Shown piece by piece: positions 33,876-46,635 of a stretch of DNA of 64,000 nucleotides. This DNA is from Oxytricha trifallax (lineage: Eukaryota; Ciliophora; Spirotrichea; Sporadotrichida; Oxytrichidae). The notes beneath the pieces were generated by a model. It ran no database searches, was not told the DNA's origin, and was given only the letters and a program-made list of their open reading frames with translations. The stretch spans positions 1-64,000 of the forward strand of contig ARYC01001528.1 of the NCBI GenBank assembly GCA_000711775.1, in the 5' to 3' direction. How positions within the stretch are numbered: the first letter of the stretch is position 1; each line of letters opens with the position of its first letter. Position numbers and translations under genes: made by a program.

Positions 33876-34200
33876 AGACCTTTTGTTTCATGGAGCGGTT
33901 GCCAAGAGGGCTAAAGTGGAAGACAGGCTGATGTTGCAGATAGATCTTGGTGACGTAGACTAGTGTGATAATATCTAATGCAACACTCAGAATTCATCTA
34001 ATCAGGAATTTAATCAAATCCACGATATATTTAAGTTTTGTGAATGACCACATAAGCACCTTGAAGAGGAGACTAAATAAGCTACATCAGATGAAAATGT
34101 TAGATTTAAAAATGAAATATGATAATATGATAGCAATATGATATCAACGGCAATTGAAAATATTATTATGGTAATTGATATTTATGATGATGAATAAGAT
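33876..34200 (+). other. coding island, possible MDS or gene fragment
   Basis: A forward frame reads LLFHGAVAKRAKVEDRLMLQ, then IDLGDVDQCDNIQCNTQNSS and IHDIFKFCE to a TGA at 34045 (57 codons). The same frame continues PHKHLEEETKQATSDENVRF. Codon use is varied and GC clearly above the flanks. A second acidic stretch follows (IIMVIDIYDDEQDSDQIQ near 34165-34220). No start is obvious upstream and no family is recognised. Confidence 0.4.
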
Positions 34201-34839
34201 TCAGATTAGATATAATAAGTTTATTATAAATTTTACCATAAGTTAATTCGCTTTCCCTATTTCGATCTTGGCTGCTTTTAATTTCAATAATATTGCTTTA
34301 TTTAATTGATAGATCAATCAATAAACTGGAATTCATTATGCATTTATATTTGCTTCTTCATTAAATATATAATTATATATTGTAGATAGATTATTTGATC
34401 GAATTACTTATATGATACACTTTGTGTTTCGAAGTTATAAAAATAAAATTTATTCCAATTGAATTATATAACCAATAGATGGTCTACTTGACTCCTTAAA
34501 CATTGAAATTGTTTAAAATCAAACAATTAAAATATTATCATACATAATATTAAAATAAAAATTAACTCTTATAGGATATTAAAAAATTTCCATAAGGTAA
34601 TTGTAGCTCATTGATCCTATTTTAAGAATTGATTAATTTAATTAAAAAGCTAAAAACTTTTAATTATATTAAACAATACAGTATTCGTTCTCATATATCT
34701 CTCTCTCTATTTGCTAACAAACTGTTACACAAAGAGCTTAAATCACTTTCAACTGCTTTACAGTAATTCAATAAGTTACTGACCTTGCCACCAACTTAAA
34801 ATTGCTGCATACACTAAATTATACTATTAAAGCTTAATG

Positions 34840-35030
34840 ATATTTTACTTGGAACAAAATGTGGATGACGAGGGAAGAATGTCTAACCAGCATACCAAAG
34901 ATGCGGAGACAAAAGTAGAGAAAAGAATTGCAGAGAATCGAGAGATGAGACGTTACTCTTTTGAATATTATATTTTTCAGAAGTCACTAGTTAGTTTCAA
35001 TGCTCCTTATGCTCTCATAACGTAGTATGT
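34840..35030 (+). pseudogene. LINE ORF-C 3' end fragment
   Basis: GRMSNQHTKDAETKVEKRIAE with NREMRRYSFEYY matches the last coding segment of the LINE at 46460-46560 (ERRVTKQQTKEAEGK, NAENRQVRHHSSNYY). Even the following TAGTTT is conserved. Only the extreme 3' end is present, so this is a severely 5'-truncated LINE insertion or a remnant. Confidence 0.65.
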
Positions 35031-36925
35031 TGTAGGACGAGTAATATGTAACATCCTTTCAGTTTAATCCAACTAATGGGATTGCTTCTTGGAGCTTTCT
35101 TATCTACATATTTCTGTCATAGAGTTTTAAACAAACACATGAACTCCAGCAAAATAAGTTTTCTTGTTAAAAAAATGACTCTTAAGCTATATGATTCCAT
35201 TCTAGGGTAGATTTTTAGAGAAATAAAGAAATAATCAAGAATATTGTATTTCTTAATTTCAACTCACGGTATTATAATGCAATGTGATATGAGTATTATA
35301 TATAGGGTGATTAATATTTAATATTAAATATGAAATTTATATATTTTATCAACCTTTATTTCTTAAAGCATCCAGACTTAGTGGAATACAGTCACAGTAC
35401 TTAATTTTACAATTGGAGCGCATATAGCGTTGAGTTAGGCCAAAACATTTTAAGGACAGTGCTAAGATGAGCCGATAATTTTCATTTTTTCAATTTTTTT
35501 CTTCATTTTTTTCCTCGTAATCATTATCATCGTTGTCTTAAATACTCAAATAACATAACATTGATTCTATACTGCTTTTATATAAATGCGAAGGAAAATT
35601 TTAATTAATTTTACATTCATTATATATATTTATATATATGAAATTAAAACAATTAAATTTCATATATTTGCCTCAACAGGAAATTTTAATTTATTGGCAA
35701 GGTATTTTTTAATTATTTATATACTTTACAAAATACTATATTAACCACGACTAAGCTTTGCTTCCGAGTCAGCTAAATGAATCCCATATTTTTATGAATG
35801 AGGGTTATTTTGAAAAACTCACTGAAGTTTATTATGAAGGAATTCTTGATTACATAAAATTAAAGAAATCAAGTTTGAAAATTTTAAGGAACTTCGAATA
35901 TTATTTGATTTCAGGATTAAGCTTAATATCTTGAATCTTCATTTTCGTGATGAAAAAGGTATTTGTTTCCTTAAATAATTAATTGAAATTTACATCATGT
36001 TAATTTTCCATCAGCATATTGATATTTTTTTAAAACCAATATTTATATAAGGTTTGTTAATCTGTGCGTTATATTTGTTAACTTATTTTGTTATCTCACT
36101 TTCACATCTTAATCTATAAAAATACTTTGCATACATATTAGAATTCTGGGAAAGACATTGCTTTCTTTCAACTCATTTAAGTTATTTTTTTATTAATTTG
36201 ATTTTCCATTTATAATTGTGGGTTTGAGATAAAACCCCAAAAGTAAAAACTTAATTTGAATGTTGAGAATTTATAAAACTACACAAATCAACAATACCAT
36301 AAATTCATGCTGGTTCTTTTTTTTATTAATAATTTGAACTTAAATTAATATAATTAAATTATAAATTATTAAGTTCTGCATTTTTCTACTTAATTATATT
36401 GTATTAAATATTGTTTTGGATAGTTAATTTATTGTTTTCCCTTTATTTTAATAAACGCCGATATTATGATAATCTGCATCTTACTTCTTGAATGAGTTCT
36501 TATCACTTATTTTAATAGTTTTTCTTTTTTATTTGAAAGATTTCTACTTGAGTGTATCTGTTTAATAAATATATTTTCTTCCATACTATCAAGAGAATTT
36601 CTAACAATCATGCATAAACTCTAAAATAGTGGAAGAAAAATTGTCTTATTTATACTTATGTGAAAATTCAAGAAAAAAAACTTCTATAATAGGTTAAAGT
36701 AAATATGGTTAAGCTCAAATAGAATTAATATTGGAACTAGAGAATTCGAATATCACTTTTATTAAATTATAAAAAACAAGTTACTTGAAATTTTGATTTA
36801 AGAGAATTTTATAAAAATGAAATAAAAATCACAATGATTGTTTTTAATCAAAAATTTAAATACTAAATTAAGTTTAAACAAATATAATTGTGATTAAAAA
36901 AATTAAAAAGTTTGGCGCAATTAAA
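35031..36925. other. AT-rich region, no gene seen
   Basis: Little structure. A patch at 35380-35480 is slightly GC-richer, but no frame is convincing. GATAAAACCCCAAAAG at about 36227 is telomere-like but no inverted partner was identified. Confidence 0.5.
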
Positions 36926-36928
36926 CAG

Positions 36929-39900
36929 ATGGAACAAGAAGGAAGCAAACAACAGACAAACCATCGAAAGGAGAAAGTTGAAAGTTGAAAGTCCTCATGG
37001 ATGGTGAAGAAAAGACTCAAACTAAAGAATAGAAATCCATATAAGACTTCTTTGAATATTCAAATAGAGGATTGGCAAATCAACTTCAACGAAACCAAAA
37101 TGTTTAAGGAATAAATAATTACAAAAACTTAGACAAATTCAATGTCACTATAGACAACAACCGTCAACTTCATTTTTTCTAACCACAAAGAGAAGTCGAG
37201 GAATAGGTGAAAAGAAATGAGAGGTTTGCCGAAAACCAGAGAAGTAAGAGGAGAACAAATAGTATAGACAGCAAAAGATAGATAGCACCACAGCAGATTG
37301 AACTAAAGATATGTTTGCAGAATGTTGGAGGACTAAGCTCGAAATAAAAGTAAGACTAAATGATAAGAGAAATAGAACTCAGATAGCCCGACTTTGTTGG
37401 TCTAGTTGAGACTAGACTGCAAAGAATTATAGGCCCGAACAGCATGATATTACATAAATACAATTATAGAGGAATAGAGGAGTATTAACATTGAAATGCG
37501 GGAAATAAGAGATGAAAACGATCAAGACACTTAGACATTTCCTTGCGTGGAACATACTAAATTTGGGAGAATTCCCACTACACATTATCACAATTTATAT
37601 ACCATCTTACATCAATGAGGATGTTAAGGAACTTCATAATAGAATGATATTCATGTTTAGATCCATCAACAGAAAAAGTCCAACAAACATAAGATCATTG
37701 TTATGGGCGATTTCAACTTCCGTTTGAAAGAAATAGGTAAAAGTCTCAACTAGGAAGGGTTAAGAGAATCAATACCTGAAGGAGTGGGAACTCACTCTAA
37801 GGGTAACCAATTAGATTAAGTATTATCAAACGCGGAAACAGTTTAGTGGGAATTTGATTAATTGAGATTTATTGATCACAAGATGGCTCTGGTAAGATTA
37901 AAAATAAAATACCAGGATAATGATTTAAAGATGACAGACAAAGAAAGAACAGTGAGAATAACTGAGGTTAGGAAATAGTGCTGGAAGACCTTCACAGATA
38001 AGGGAAAGAAGATGTCTTCCGAGGATCTTAAATTACCAATAAGGAGATGCTTTGAAGACAAGCTGGAATAAAGCAAGAATTTGTACTAAAAGCCACCATA
38101 ATGGGCAGTAAGATGCAGAAGTATTGGTGGCAATGGGGTATATCTAGGCGCTAAGGAATAGTGGAATGAAGCCATTAGAGACATAGAACACTATCTAGGA
38201 AGAAACGACTTGAAAGGATTCTTTTGCCTGCTGAAGAGACTCACAAAAAATAAAAAGTAAGCAGAACCCATCAAAGGATTAATGATAAATGGCTAAAGAG
38301 TTCAACCAGGCGAATAGACTAGAAAGCAAATCAGTGATTTCATCAATAAATTAGACAGAGACGATAAGAAACAAGGAACAATCACACAAATATAGGGAGA
38401 TATTAATATGATAGAAAAAGAAAGCGATTAGAAATTTTGGGAAATTACAGAAGTATATGACAGTATACAATAATGCAAATTTAATATAGCAATCAGACAA
38501 GATGGTTTTGATGGAAAGATATTAGCAAAGTCAGGGTTGATCAGAGAAAACTGTGAGTCCAATGATTGTCGATTGGATGAATTTAGGAAAAATTTCCCAG
38601 TATCTAAAGGAAGTTAGATTAAAACTATTAAGCAAAAATTAAGGAGAACAATATCATGAGATCGGGAACACAAGACCAATAGTAGTAAACTCACACCTGA
38701 GTAAGATCATAGAGATGGTTATTGTGAATAGATTTAATGCTTTGAAAGCTAGTTGCTGCAAACAGATAACTACCAAAATGGGTTTAAAGAGAATAAAAGC
38801 ACTCATTCCAATTAATTAGGCTTTTAGAGCATATAAAAGGATCCAGAATGAAGAGTAATGATAGAGAAGCTTATGTATTTATTGACCTCTAGAAGGCAAA
38901 CGACTCCGTCTGGAATGACAAATTGATGAGTATATTACAACAAAGAATACAGACAAATAAAGATCGTTAAATAGTTAATCTAATAGAAGAACTATATAGG
39001 AACAACAAGATCATCCAAGAAGGAGAGGTAATCAATTCCAAGAAAGGAGTAGCATAAGGGAGTAGATTATCCCCAATGCTATTCAAAATTTTCTTGCAAG
39101 ATTCATTGTACTCGCAAAAAGAATTAGTATCGTTGATCAAGCAGGGGAAACTACTAGCATTTGCGGACGACATAAGTAATGAATATAAAAATCAAATTTT
39201 AATTAAAAAGAGTTTTAGAGTATCTCAAGGAGATTGAAAGATCAAACAACCTGAAACTTAACAGAAGAAGACCCAATTCATGAGGACGCAAAAGAATTTG
39301 AAGGAATAAGTGAAATAGAATGTATAAACAAGGTAATAGAGATCAAGTATTTATGCCTTAATATTTGTTTGGACACCAAAAGATTCATAAATAAAACGTG
39401 GGAGGACATTAGAAATAAACAGATTAGATCATTAGTAATTTAAAAAAATACATCACTAGTGGCATCGGGGTATGTAAAAATAGAGGAAATTGATAAAATA
39501 GAAACTGAAATAAAAAGAATAGCATTCAAGACCCCAAGAGACATAGCAAACAAAATACTAAGAAACATTGCATAACTGAAGGAGAGTGATGAGAGTGAAA
39601 TCATTAAATAGCATGTTCAGAAAAACTTAAAGTTAGCAAAGCCAACAATAGAAAATACTTTAAAATGAGCAACAAAAATCATTAATAAATTAAAAAGAGA
39701 AAGAACTTATGAAGAGGAAAAAGCTATTTTTCACCAGAGTGTTATGGATACGATGATGGCTTTAAGTTAAGGGAGGACAGTAGAGAATTACGGCATGAGC
39801 CACTATTGTAGTGTCCATTAAACAATTGTAAATGCGAATCACATGAGGAACTGCTACCTAATCAACGAAGCGGAGGACCCAACAAGGTTCAATAAAATTA

Positions 39901-40088
39901 TGAGTGACCACAGATTCGTTGACTTAGATAACAAAACCCTAATTAAAATAGTGGCGAACATGTTATGGCTTGATGATAAAATTAGAGGATTTGAGAAGAA
40001 TGGCCATTACCAAAAGATCAAAAAGTTATTCAGAGTGACATATGTAAAGAAGTAGAAGCAGAAAAAATCAGAAGTTGAAATTGTTTGA
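36929..40088 (+). pseudogene. LINE 3 endonuclease-reverse transcriptase ORF
   Basis: Start MEQEGSKQQTNHRKEK. The APE-type endonuclease carries ICLQNVGGLSSKQKQDQ, GLVETRLQ and VMGDFNFRLKE, with a later THSKGNQLDQVLSN and DHKMALVRL. The RT has IRQDGFDGKI, RPIVVNSHLSKIIE, FIDLQKANDSVWNDK (motif A), GVAQGSRLSPMLFKIFLQD (motif B region) and AFADDIS (FADD at 39160-39171, catalytic Asp pair kept). After the thumb comes FKTPRDIANKILRN and the Cys/His tail YGMSHYCSVH...HMRNC, ending VEIV-TGA. Several frameshifts (for example near 37200, 37500, 37710, 39240) preclude full translation. Other copies differ in where they are broken. Confidence 0.9.
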
Positions 40089-41001
40089 AGACAAACACTT
40101 TGAATTTCTAAAGTAAAGAGATGAATAGACAGTAAAATGAGAATTGTGAGAATTAAAGAGAATTACATTTTCGCAATTTATGTTTCACTTTGTGTATTTG
40201 TGAACTTCTAATTACCTTTAGTTATTATCTATCTATCTCTCTAAATTAATGTTATGCAATCATTTTAGAACTATTTTTCTTATTTTTGAAATACTTAACA
40301 AATAATTTAGAGTTTCAGCATTTACCATGTGAACTTGTTTTCTTTTATCTACAATGTGTCATTCAATCTCAACATTTTATATAATATTTCTACTATTCCA
40401 TGCTAATTTATTCCGAAGTGAGTTTTTTAATGCTTATTAGTAAAACTTTTAAATTAAGAAGAAGTTACTTAGAGAAAATCCTTATAATACAGAAGATTTC
40501 TCACTTGCTATCAGGAAACAATTAGTTAATTCCCTGTTTATATCAGAATTGTGCATGAAATAATTAAGAGTACAGATTTTAATGAAACTAATTATTGTGA
40601 AAAAAATTAATATTGTAAAATTTACATAAATCATTTTAAATAATTGGGAATATTTATATTTGATATACTAAGATTGTAGAAAGTAAAGATAGTAGGGATC
40701 TTATTTATATATTAATGATAGTTCAAAACATAAATCTTATTGCTTATCTACTAATTTTTAATTCAATTTATCTTTTTTATTAATTTATTGATTATAAATT
40801 TTTCATTTATATAAGTTTCTTCATCAGTGATGTTAGATGAGGATATTTATATACTCAATTGAGCATCTTGATTGAATATTGAGGGGTAGAAATGAAGATA
40901 ATGATATTAAAATTGTGATAATTAATGAAAAAGTAATTAAAATACAAAATATAAATAAATGAATTATTAATAATTAAAATTCAAAACAAATTATATCAAA
41001 G
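40089..41001. other. AT-rich spacer within LINE 3
   Basis: Between the EN-RT ORF and ORF-C. In LINE 2 and LINE 4 the same interval is only 110-150 bp, so this spacer contains about 0.8 kb of extra AT-rich DNA, possibly an inserted IES. No gene seen. Confidence 0.45.
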
Positions 41002-41565
41002 ATGGAAGAAGTCAAGATTAATTAAAAACTTTAAAAACAATGAATGAGTTTACATACAAGAGTATGGAACTACAAGCGAGTAAGTCTTGAGGCAAACAAC
41101 TGAAAAGAAGAACGGGAATTTACGAAGATATAGGTACGATGAAAAAGGGACGGAGATGTTAAACTAGAATTCTCATTTAGTCACTTGGGACTAGCTAGAT
41201 TTGTAGAATGGAAAGAAAATAGAAATGGGAAGGACATTCATTCATTTTGAGGTAAGTTTTAGTCACATCAAAGAAAATTTAGCAGAGGTGGAAAGTTATC
41301 TATTCAATTAAACGGTTGATTGAGGAGCATGATCTACCAAATCGAAACTCACTCAAAACCCACAAAAGATCAAACCAGCACCTATTGGGGAGAAATTAAA
41401 GGAAAGGAAGATCAGTCAGAGACAAGAGGAGACTGCAACGGTAAAAGCAGAGAAGAATCAACACTTACCTGGATGAAGAACAGCTTAGAAGAGACAGAAA
41501 GGAGAAAAAACAATCTAGATCTTATGCTGAATTGCGTTTTGAGACACAATTTAAAAGGAATCTGA
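41002..41565 (+). pseudogene. LINE 3 downstream ORF (ORF-C), internally deleted
   Basis: Starts MEEVKINQ at 41002, like MEELKFSG of the LINE at 44324. Soon after it jumps to the C-terminal region (FSHIKENLAEVESYLFNQTV, cf. NITEIEGYLFKEK in LINE 2), then a Glu/Lys-rich tail. The CCPST block and centre are missing, indicating a large internal deletion. Confidence 0.6.
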
Positions 41566-43329
41566 TTTAATTTATTCTACCTTATGTTAATATCAATATA
41601 AGTTTCAATAAAACAGATAATAATTCTTTTACTTAACATTTAAAAATCTGAGATTGCCTTGATTCTATTAATTTTATAGTTTAATACTTAAAATTATAAA
41701 AATTATTGAAACAAAAAGGCGAAAGGAGATGAATTCACAAATGAATTTGGAAAATTCAATTCATTGTTTTTATTTATTATTTGCCAGTGCCTTATTCATT
41801 AATTTTTAATTACATAAAATAATTCCCTAATAATATACAATAATTGCTGCCAACTATTGTTTTTTAATCAATAATTTTAATATTTTCATGGTATTACGGA
41901 ATGAAAATTTAATATCATAAAATTTAAATTATATTTATTTCAAATAATAATCATCTTTGAGCCTCTTTGATTATTGTCATTTAAGAGTAATTAACACTTT
42001 ATCTGATACATTTGTCTGCCTTCCCGATTATGGACCTAATTATTAGTTAATTAAGTAGAATTTATTTATAATAAAAAATACATAAAATTTATTTTTCTGA
42101 GTATTAAGTTTGACTTTTAATTTTATCATGACTGATGTCGATGTTGTTCTCAATACCAACTTGTTTATCTTGACCTCTTTTTATCGTTTGCTTATTTGAT
42201 TTCCCATTTAAATATTTGGTAATAAAATTTCTTAATCAACTTGTATTATCATTTATTTTTGTTAATTTTAATTGTAATAGTGCAATAATTTTTTTAAATA
42301 ATTAATTTATGTAAAGTCATTATCGATTTTTTAGAGATATTATTATTAGACAGAGTTTCATAAATTAACACTTATTGCTGTAATTAACTTCTGTGAAAAT
42401 AATTGACTTTCTTATCAAAATTTATTTTAAATTATGACATGTATTTATTCTACTTATTAAGAAATTTGCTCTTAACATAGTTTAATCAAACCTTTTAGCT
42501 GTTTCAACATCTTTCTTTTCACTTTCTAATTCATTGAAAATTTCTTAATCAATAATTATGACATTATTGCATAGAATTTCATTTTCATGTAAGTCTTAGT
42601 TAAATTTGAATTTGTAAAGTTCTTTTGATCAATTGATTTTAAAATACTATTTTTTGTATTTATAAAAATTGCTCTAGAATTTGATTAATAATTATAATGG
42701 AAATGCTGAGTATCAGAAGAGGATAAAATTATTAATTCTAAATATTTTTATAAAAAATTAAGCTTTTTTCTAATTTGAATTAAAGATTTTGGAGTAATCA
42801 GCTATAAATTTTATGTTTATTTAATATTCTTCTCATTATTTTATAAATCAGTTCAGCCTATTAATTTATTTAATATTTTGCATTCCACAATTATTAAGTT
42901 ATCTCTCTAATTAATCACTTTATTGTTATTTTATTAATAAAAATTAAATTAAATTTTTACTTACATATCATTTGATCTAAATTATTTTAATCATTGCTAT
43001 CAAACCTATTCTTAGCTTTCTTACAGTTTTTAAATTAGAAAACTTTAATATGATTTTTTGTCTAATTTTTCAATTTATTATTTAATAATAAGTTATTATC
43101 AATGAACTATTTAAATTAAGTTTCTGGGATATTCAACTTAATATTTCTCTCATTTTATCTCTATTTAAGATTTCAATGAAAAGTTTGAATTTGATTTAAA
43201 ATGAGTTTTAATATAAAAATGCTTTTAGTTTTCTATAGCATGCCTTTGCTACATCTATTAATTAAAAAATATTTTGATTGCTTCTTTAATTATAAAATCA
43301 TTTATACATTTATATTTTGATTCTAAGTG
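41566..43329. other. AT-rich region, no gene seen
   Basis: About 1.8 kb, very AT-rich, between LINE 3 and LINE 4. Nothing recognised. Confidence 0.55.
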
Positions 43330-44206
43330 ATGCGAAGAAGTTTGAAAAATCATACAAATTGAGGGAATCTGTAAGGTTTAGAAAGCGAAATATCTAGGAA
43401 TGAACATCTGTTTAAACAATTAATTATTGTTGAAAAACCCTTGTAACGAAGTAAAACAAAAAACCCAGTTCTATCAAAAGCTGACAAATCAAGCAATCCA
43501 ACTGTAGGAGATACAATAATGGTAGCACAAATAAGATCGTTTCTAATCTATAAGTACACCCCACTGGTAGCAGCTTAATATGTGAAGATCAGCGAAATAT
43601 AGAAGATGGAAATCCAGCTCAAAAGGATTGCATTCAAGACGTCCAGGGATATTCCAAACAAAATATTAAGGAATGTCACCCAGCTAGAAGACACCAACAC
43701 GAATGAAATAATCCTAGAGCTAGTCCAGAAGAACATGAAAAAGATAAAAGTGGATCTGACAGAATTCTCGAAAATAAAAAGAGCCCCAGAGATACTCAAA
43801 TAAAAAGGGGAAGTCATGCAAAGAAGAAAGAAACTATTTTTGACAAAAAATGTAATGGACACGATGATGACCATCAGTTAGGGCAGAATCATTGCAACTT
43901 ACGGCATGAGCCACAACTGTAACGTACCTAAAGTGTCTGTAGAAAATAATCACCTCAGAAGCTGCAACCTGATAAATGCAGCTTGTGATCCTACAAGATC
44001 TTCAAAACAAATTAGGGAAAACAGAAGAAGTTACATGTAAAGCAGCACCCAAATACAAATTATCACGAAACATTATCTGGCTGGACAATAGAATTAGATA
44101 ATTAGAAGCACACAAGTACTACTAACCAGTAAAAAAACATTTTAGAGTGGTGTATGTCAAGAAAAAAGAAGTAGAATTTGATGAGAGTAAAATGAAATTA
44201 TTTCAT
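43330..44206 (+). pseudogene. LINE 4 RT ORF, C-terminal part
   Basis: Begins after the RT catalytic core: KAKYLGMNICLNNQ (thumb), then YTPLVAAQYVKISEIQKME, FKTSRDIPNKILRNVTQLED, KNMKKIKVDLTEFSK, LFLTKNVMDTMMTISQGR, and the Cys/His tail YGMSHNCNVPKVSVENNHLR-SC, in which the H of C-x2-H is replaced by Pro. It ends KMKLFH at about 44206. Frameshifts lie near 43515 and 44005. Confidence 0.82.
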
Positions 44207-44323
44207 TAAATGAATATCCACAATATAGTAGAACCTTGTGTAAAAAAGGAAGTAAAATCTGAGAATTATAATACAAATAATTAAATTAAATAAAAAAGAG
44301 AAAACTAAAACAACTAAGAACAA

Positions 44324-46560
44324 GATGGAGGAATTAAAATTCAGTGGAAGATATTAGAGAGATTTGAATAGCAATTCACATAGAAGTGAAAGCACAAGCT
44401 AATGGACTAAGAGAGAGGAGAAGAACTAATTCTGGAAGAATGAGCAGGAGGTAAGATACAGTCACAGAGATAGAAGCAAGGACCAAGAGGCCCTGGGCAT
44501 CAGGAATGAAGAGCATTTCAAAGTTCAGCTAATCAAACAAATGGGATTTAAAAGCAAGCTCAAGATTGGAAAATCCAACCCACGCAAAAAGATAAACAAG
44601 TCCCAAAGTTAAATAGTAACATTCGACAAGCATGAAGACTGGTCTGAATGCGTGCAAAGAGATCAGATGTTGGTCAAGAATATCAATGACCTGACAGAAG
44701 TCACATGCTAAGATTTCGATAAAGTCAGCCTAACCAAAAGAGGATGGACTCCACAAATCACGAGAATGATCACTATCGTATGCTGCCCAAGCACAAGAGT
44801 CAAAGTAGAAAAGGCACAAATAAAGAAATAAGAGGAAAGGAGGAGAGCTAGAAAAGAGGAGCAAGAGAGTGCGATCTATGGTCAGAAAAGCAGCTAAGAT
44901 ACTCAAAGGAAATTAACGAAGAGTGGCAACACTTAAATTTGATCCTAAACAACAACATTTAAGAGGAGACCATGGAGATGTGTCTAAAATAAGTAGAAGA
45001 AGTTTAATTCACCCATGGCAAACAGAGATGCCTAATCTTATCACCAATGGTCAAGGATGACAATGGATTGAGAGTTGCAGAAAGATGGATAGGTTCTACT
45101 AACTATAAACTAGACAACGCAAAGTTCTGGAGAGATATGAGAAAATCGACACTAATATCATTCCAACGAGTTGTTAGAGTAAGATGAAAAATTGCAAAAA
45201 CTGGGTATTATGAAAATGGAGAAGAACTCAAAGCAGCTGGAGGTATTTGATGTGAGAAGGAATGTAGGAAGCCTTGCAATAATCCAAAAATTTATGAAAC
45301 AACTAAACGAAATGACTTTAGAGACGATATACCCAAGATTCAGAGCTGAAATGGTGATCAACAAAGTATTGTGGAGTGTTAGCTGTGCTTATAGCAAATC
45401 GATTAGCATTTGGCTTGGAAGGTGACCCAATATTCTAGATATTTACAAAAATTTGATAAACATGTAGAGATATTACCTCATGTTCAACCTAGAAGTCGGC
45501 TACATATAAAAAGAGATTGGCAAATCTGGCTTGCAATAATGGAAGAGGAGGCGGAGATAAACATGGAAAAGATAATATCAATAATATGAAAGCAGGTGGA
45601 CTAGGAGATGGGGACAGAAGCAAACAATGAGTTAAAATTGAGTGAATTTCCAAAATATAATCAAATAATCAATCATTTATTCACACTAATTTAATATAAA
45701 TTTTTTAATTCTAATTAAACAGCATCTATCTCGAAATTTTTCTTCATTTCGAGATACGTGCCAAATAAATATAATATATTAATCAAATATTGAATCACAT
45801 AATATGAATGAAATTAAGTTTTTATCAAATTAATAGTTCATTTTAAACTAAATCAAGATTAAATTATGTTAGTAAATTATAAATATAATAAACTAAGATT
45901 TTTAAAAATGATCAGTAATATATATATGATTTCTTAATTATATATTAAAATTTAAAATTATTAAAAAATGAACTATTAATTTGATAAAAACTTAATTTCA
46001 TTCATATTATGTGATTCAATATTTGATTAATATATTATATTTATTTGGCACGTATCTCGAAATGAAGAAAAATTTCGAGATAGATGCTGTTTAATTAGAA
46101 TTAAAAAATTTATATTAAATTAGTGTGAATAAATGATTGATTATTTGATTATATTTTGGAAATTCACTCAATTTTAACTCAATGCTACAAACCTTGAGGA
46201 CAGATAGGAAGATATGGTCATGGTGAACTAGTGGCAATCAGAACTAGAAAAAAAGTACAAAAGGTTTGAAAATGACCTAAACGGAAGTAGCAGTAAGAAC
46301 TTAAACAAGTTGGAAAGCTGCATATTTAGCGATCGACCAAAGATAACACCAAGGGTAGAAACCCAAATTAAATATCAAACAGATATCGAATCAATCATAA
46401 ACGACTCAATCAAAAAGTACAGTTAAAGCAGAACATAGAAGAGGAAGAAAGAAGAGTGACTAAGCAGCAGACAAAGGAAGCGGAAGGTAAAGATCAGGAT
46501 CGAAATGCGGAGAACCGCTAGGTGAGGCATCACTCTTCAAACTATTATAATTCAGAAACT
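44324..46560 (+). pseudogene. LINE 4 downstream ORF (ORF-C), with inserted palindrome
   Basis: Start MEELKFSGRY. Blocks in order: QFWKNEQEVRYSHRDRSK, FKSKLKIGKSNPRKK, GWTPQITRMITIVCCPSTR, a Lys/Arg/Glu-rich helix, NNIQEETMEMCLKQVEEV, FMKQLNEMTLETIYPRF, MQRYYLMFNLEVGYIQKE, then, after the palindrome at 45630-46179, LEDRQEDMVMVNQWQSELEKK and PKITPRVETQIKYQTDIES. Removing the palindrome and one CAATG gives MGTEANN-A-TNLED in frame. Frameshifts lie near 44890, 45180 and 45430. The protein family is unnamed; conservation with LINE 2 ORF-C supports a real second retrotransposon protein. Confidence 0.75.
45630..46179. repeat. 550-bp palindromic element inserted in LINE 4
   Basis: Inverted repeat with left arm AGTTAAAATTGAGTGAATTT and right arm ending AAATTCACTCAATTTTAACT; arms of over 200 bp match almost perfectly (for example CATCTATCTCGAAATTTTTC). 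Flanked by direct repeats CAATG (45625-45629 and 46180-46184), a 5-bp target duplication rather than TA. No ORF; a foldback/MITE-like element of a superfamily different from the TA-flanked MITEs. Its removal restores the LINE reading frame. Confidence 0.93.
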
Positions 46561-46635
46561 GCTGTCTAGTTTTACTCAATGTGTTTTATTCATATTATTT
46601 TAATTTACCTAAAATTATTTACTACTACTACTACA

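Larger units (their letters stand above)
36929..41565 (+). mobile_element. LINE-like retrotransposon 3 (forward, near full length)
   Basis: The EN-RT ORF (36929-40088) is followed after 0.9 kb of AT-rich spacer by a shortened ORF-C (41002-41565). It contains the complete endonuclease-RT-Cys/His protein architecture and is the best reference copy of the family in this window, though frameshifted. Confidence 0.88.
43330..46560 (+). mobile_element. LINE-like retrotransposon 4 (forward, 5'-truncated)
   Basis: Keeps the last 290 codons of the EN-RT ORF and a nearly complete ORF-C. ORF-C is interrupted by a 550-bp palindrome (45630-46179). The 5' truncation fits target-primed reverse transcription. 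Confidence 0.87.

Noticed and set aside
36227..36242. GATAAAACCCCAAAAG, possible telomeric element end
   Set aside because: No inverted partner or flanking duplication could be found; the similarity to 48930 (GGGGGGTTTTATTT) is too short to define an element.
43575..43874. 99-codon reverse ORF overlapping LINE 4
   Set aside because: Antisense of the conserved RT C-terminal region; hydrophobic composition arises from the complement of Lys-rich codons.
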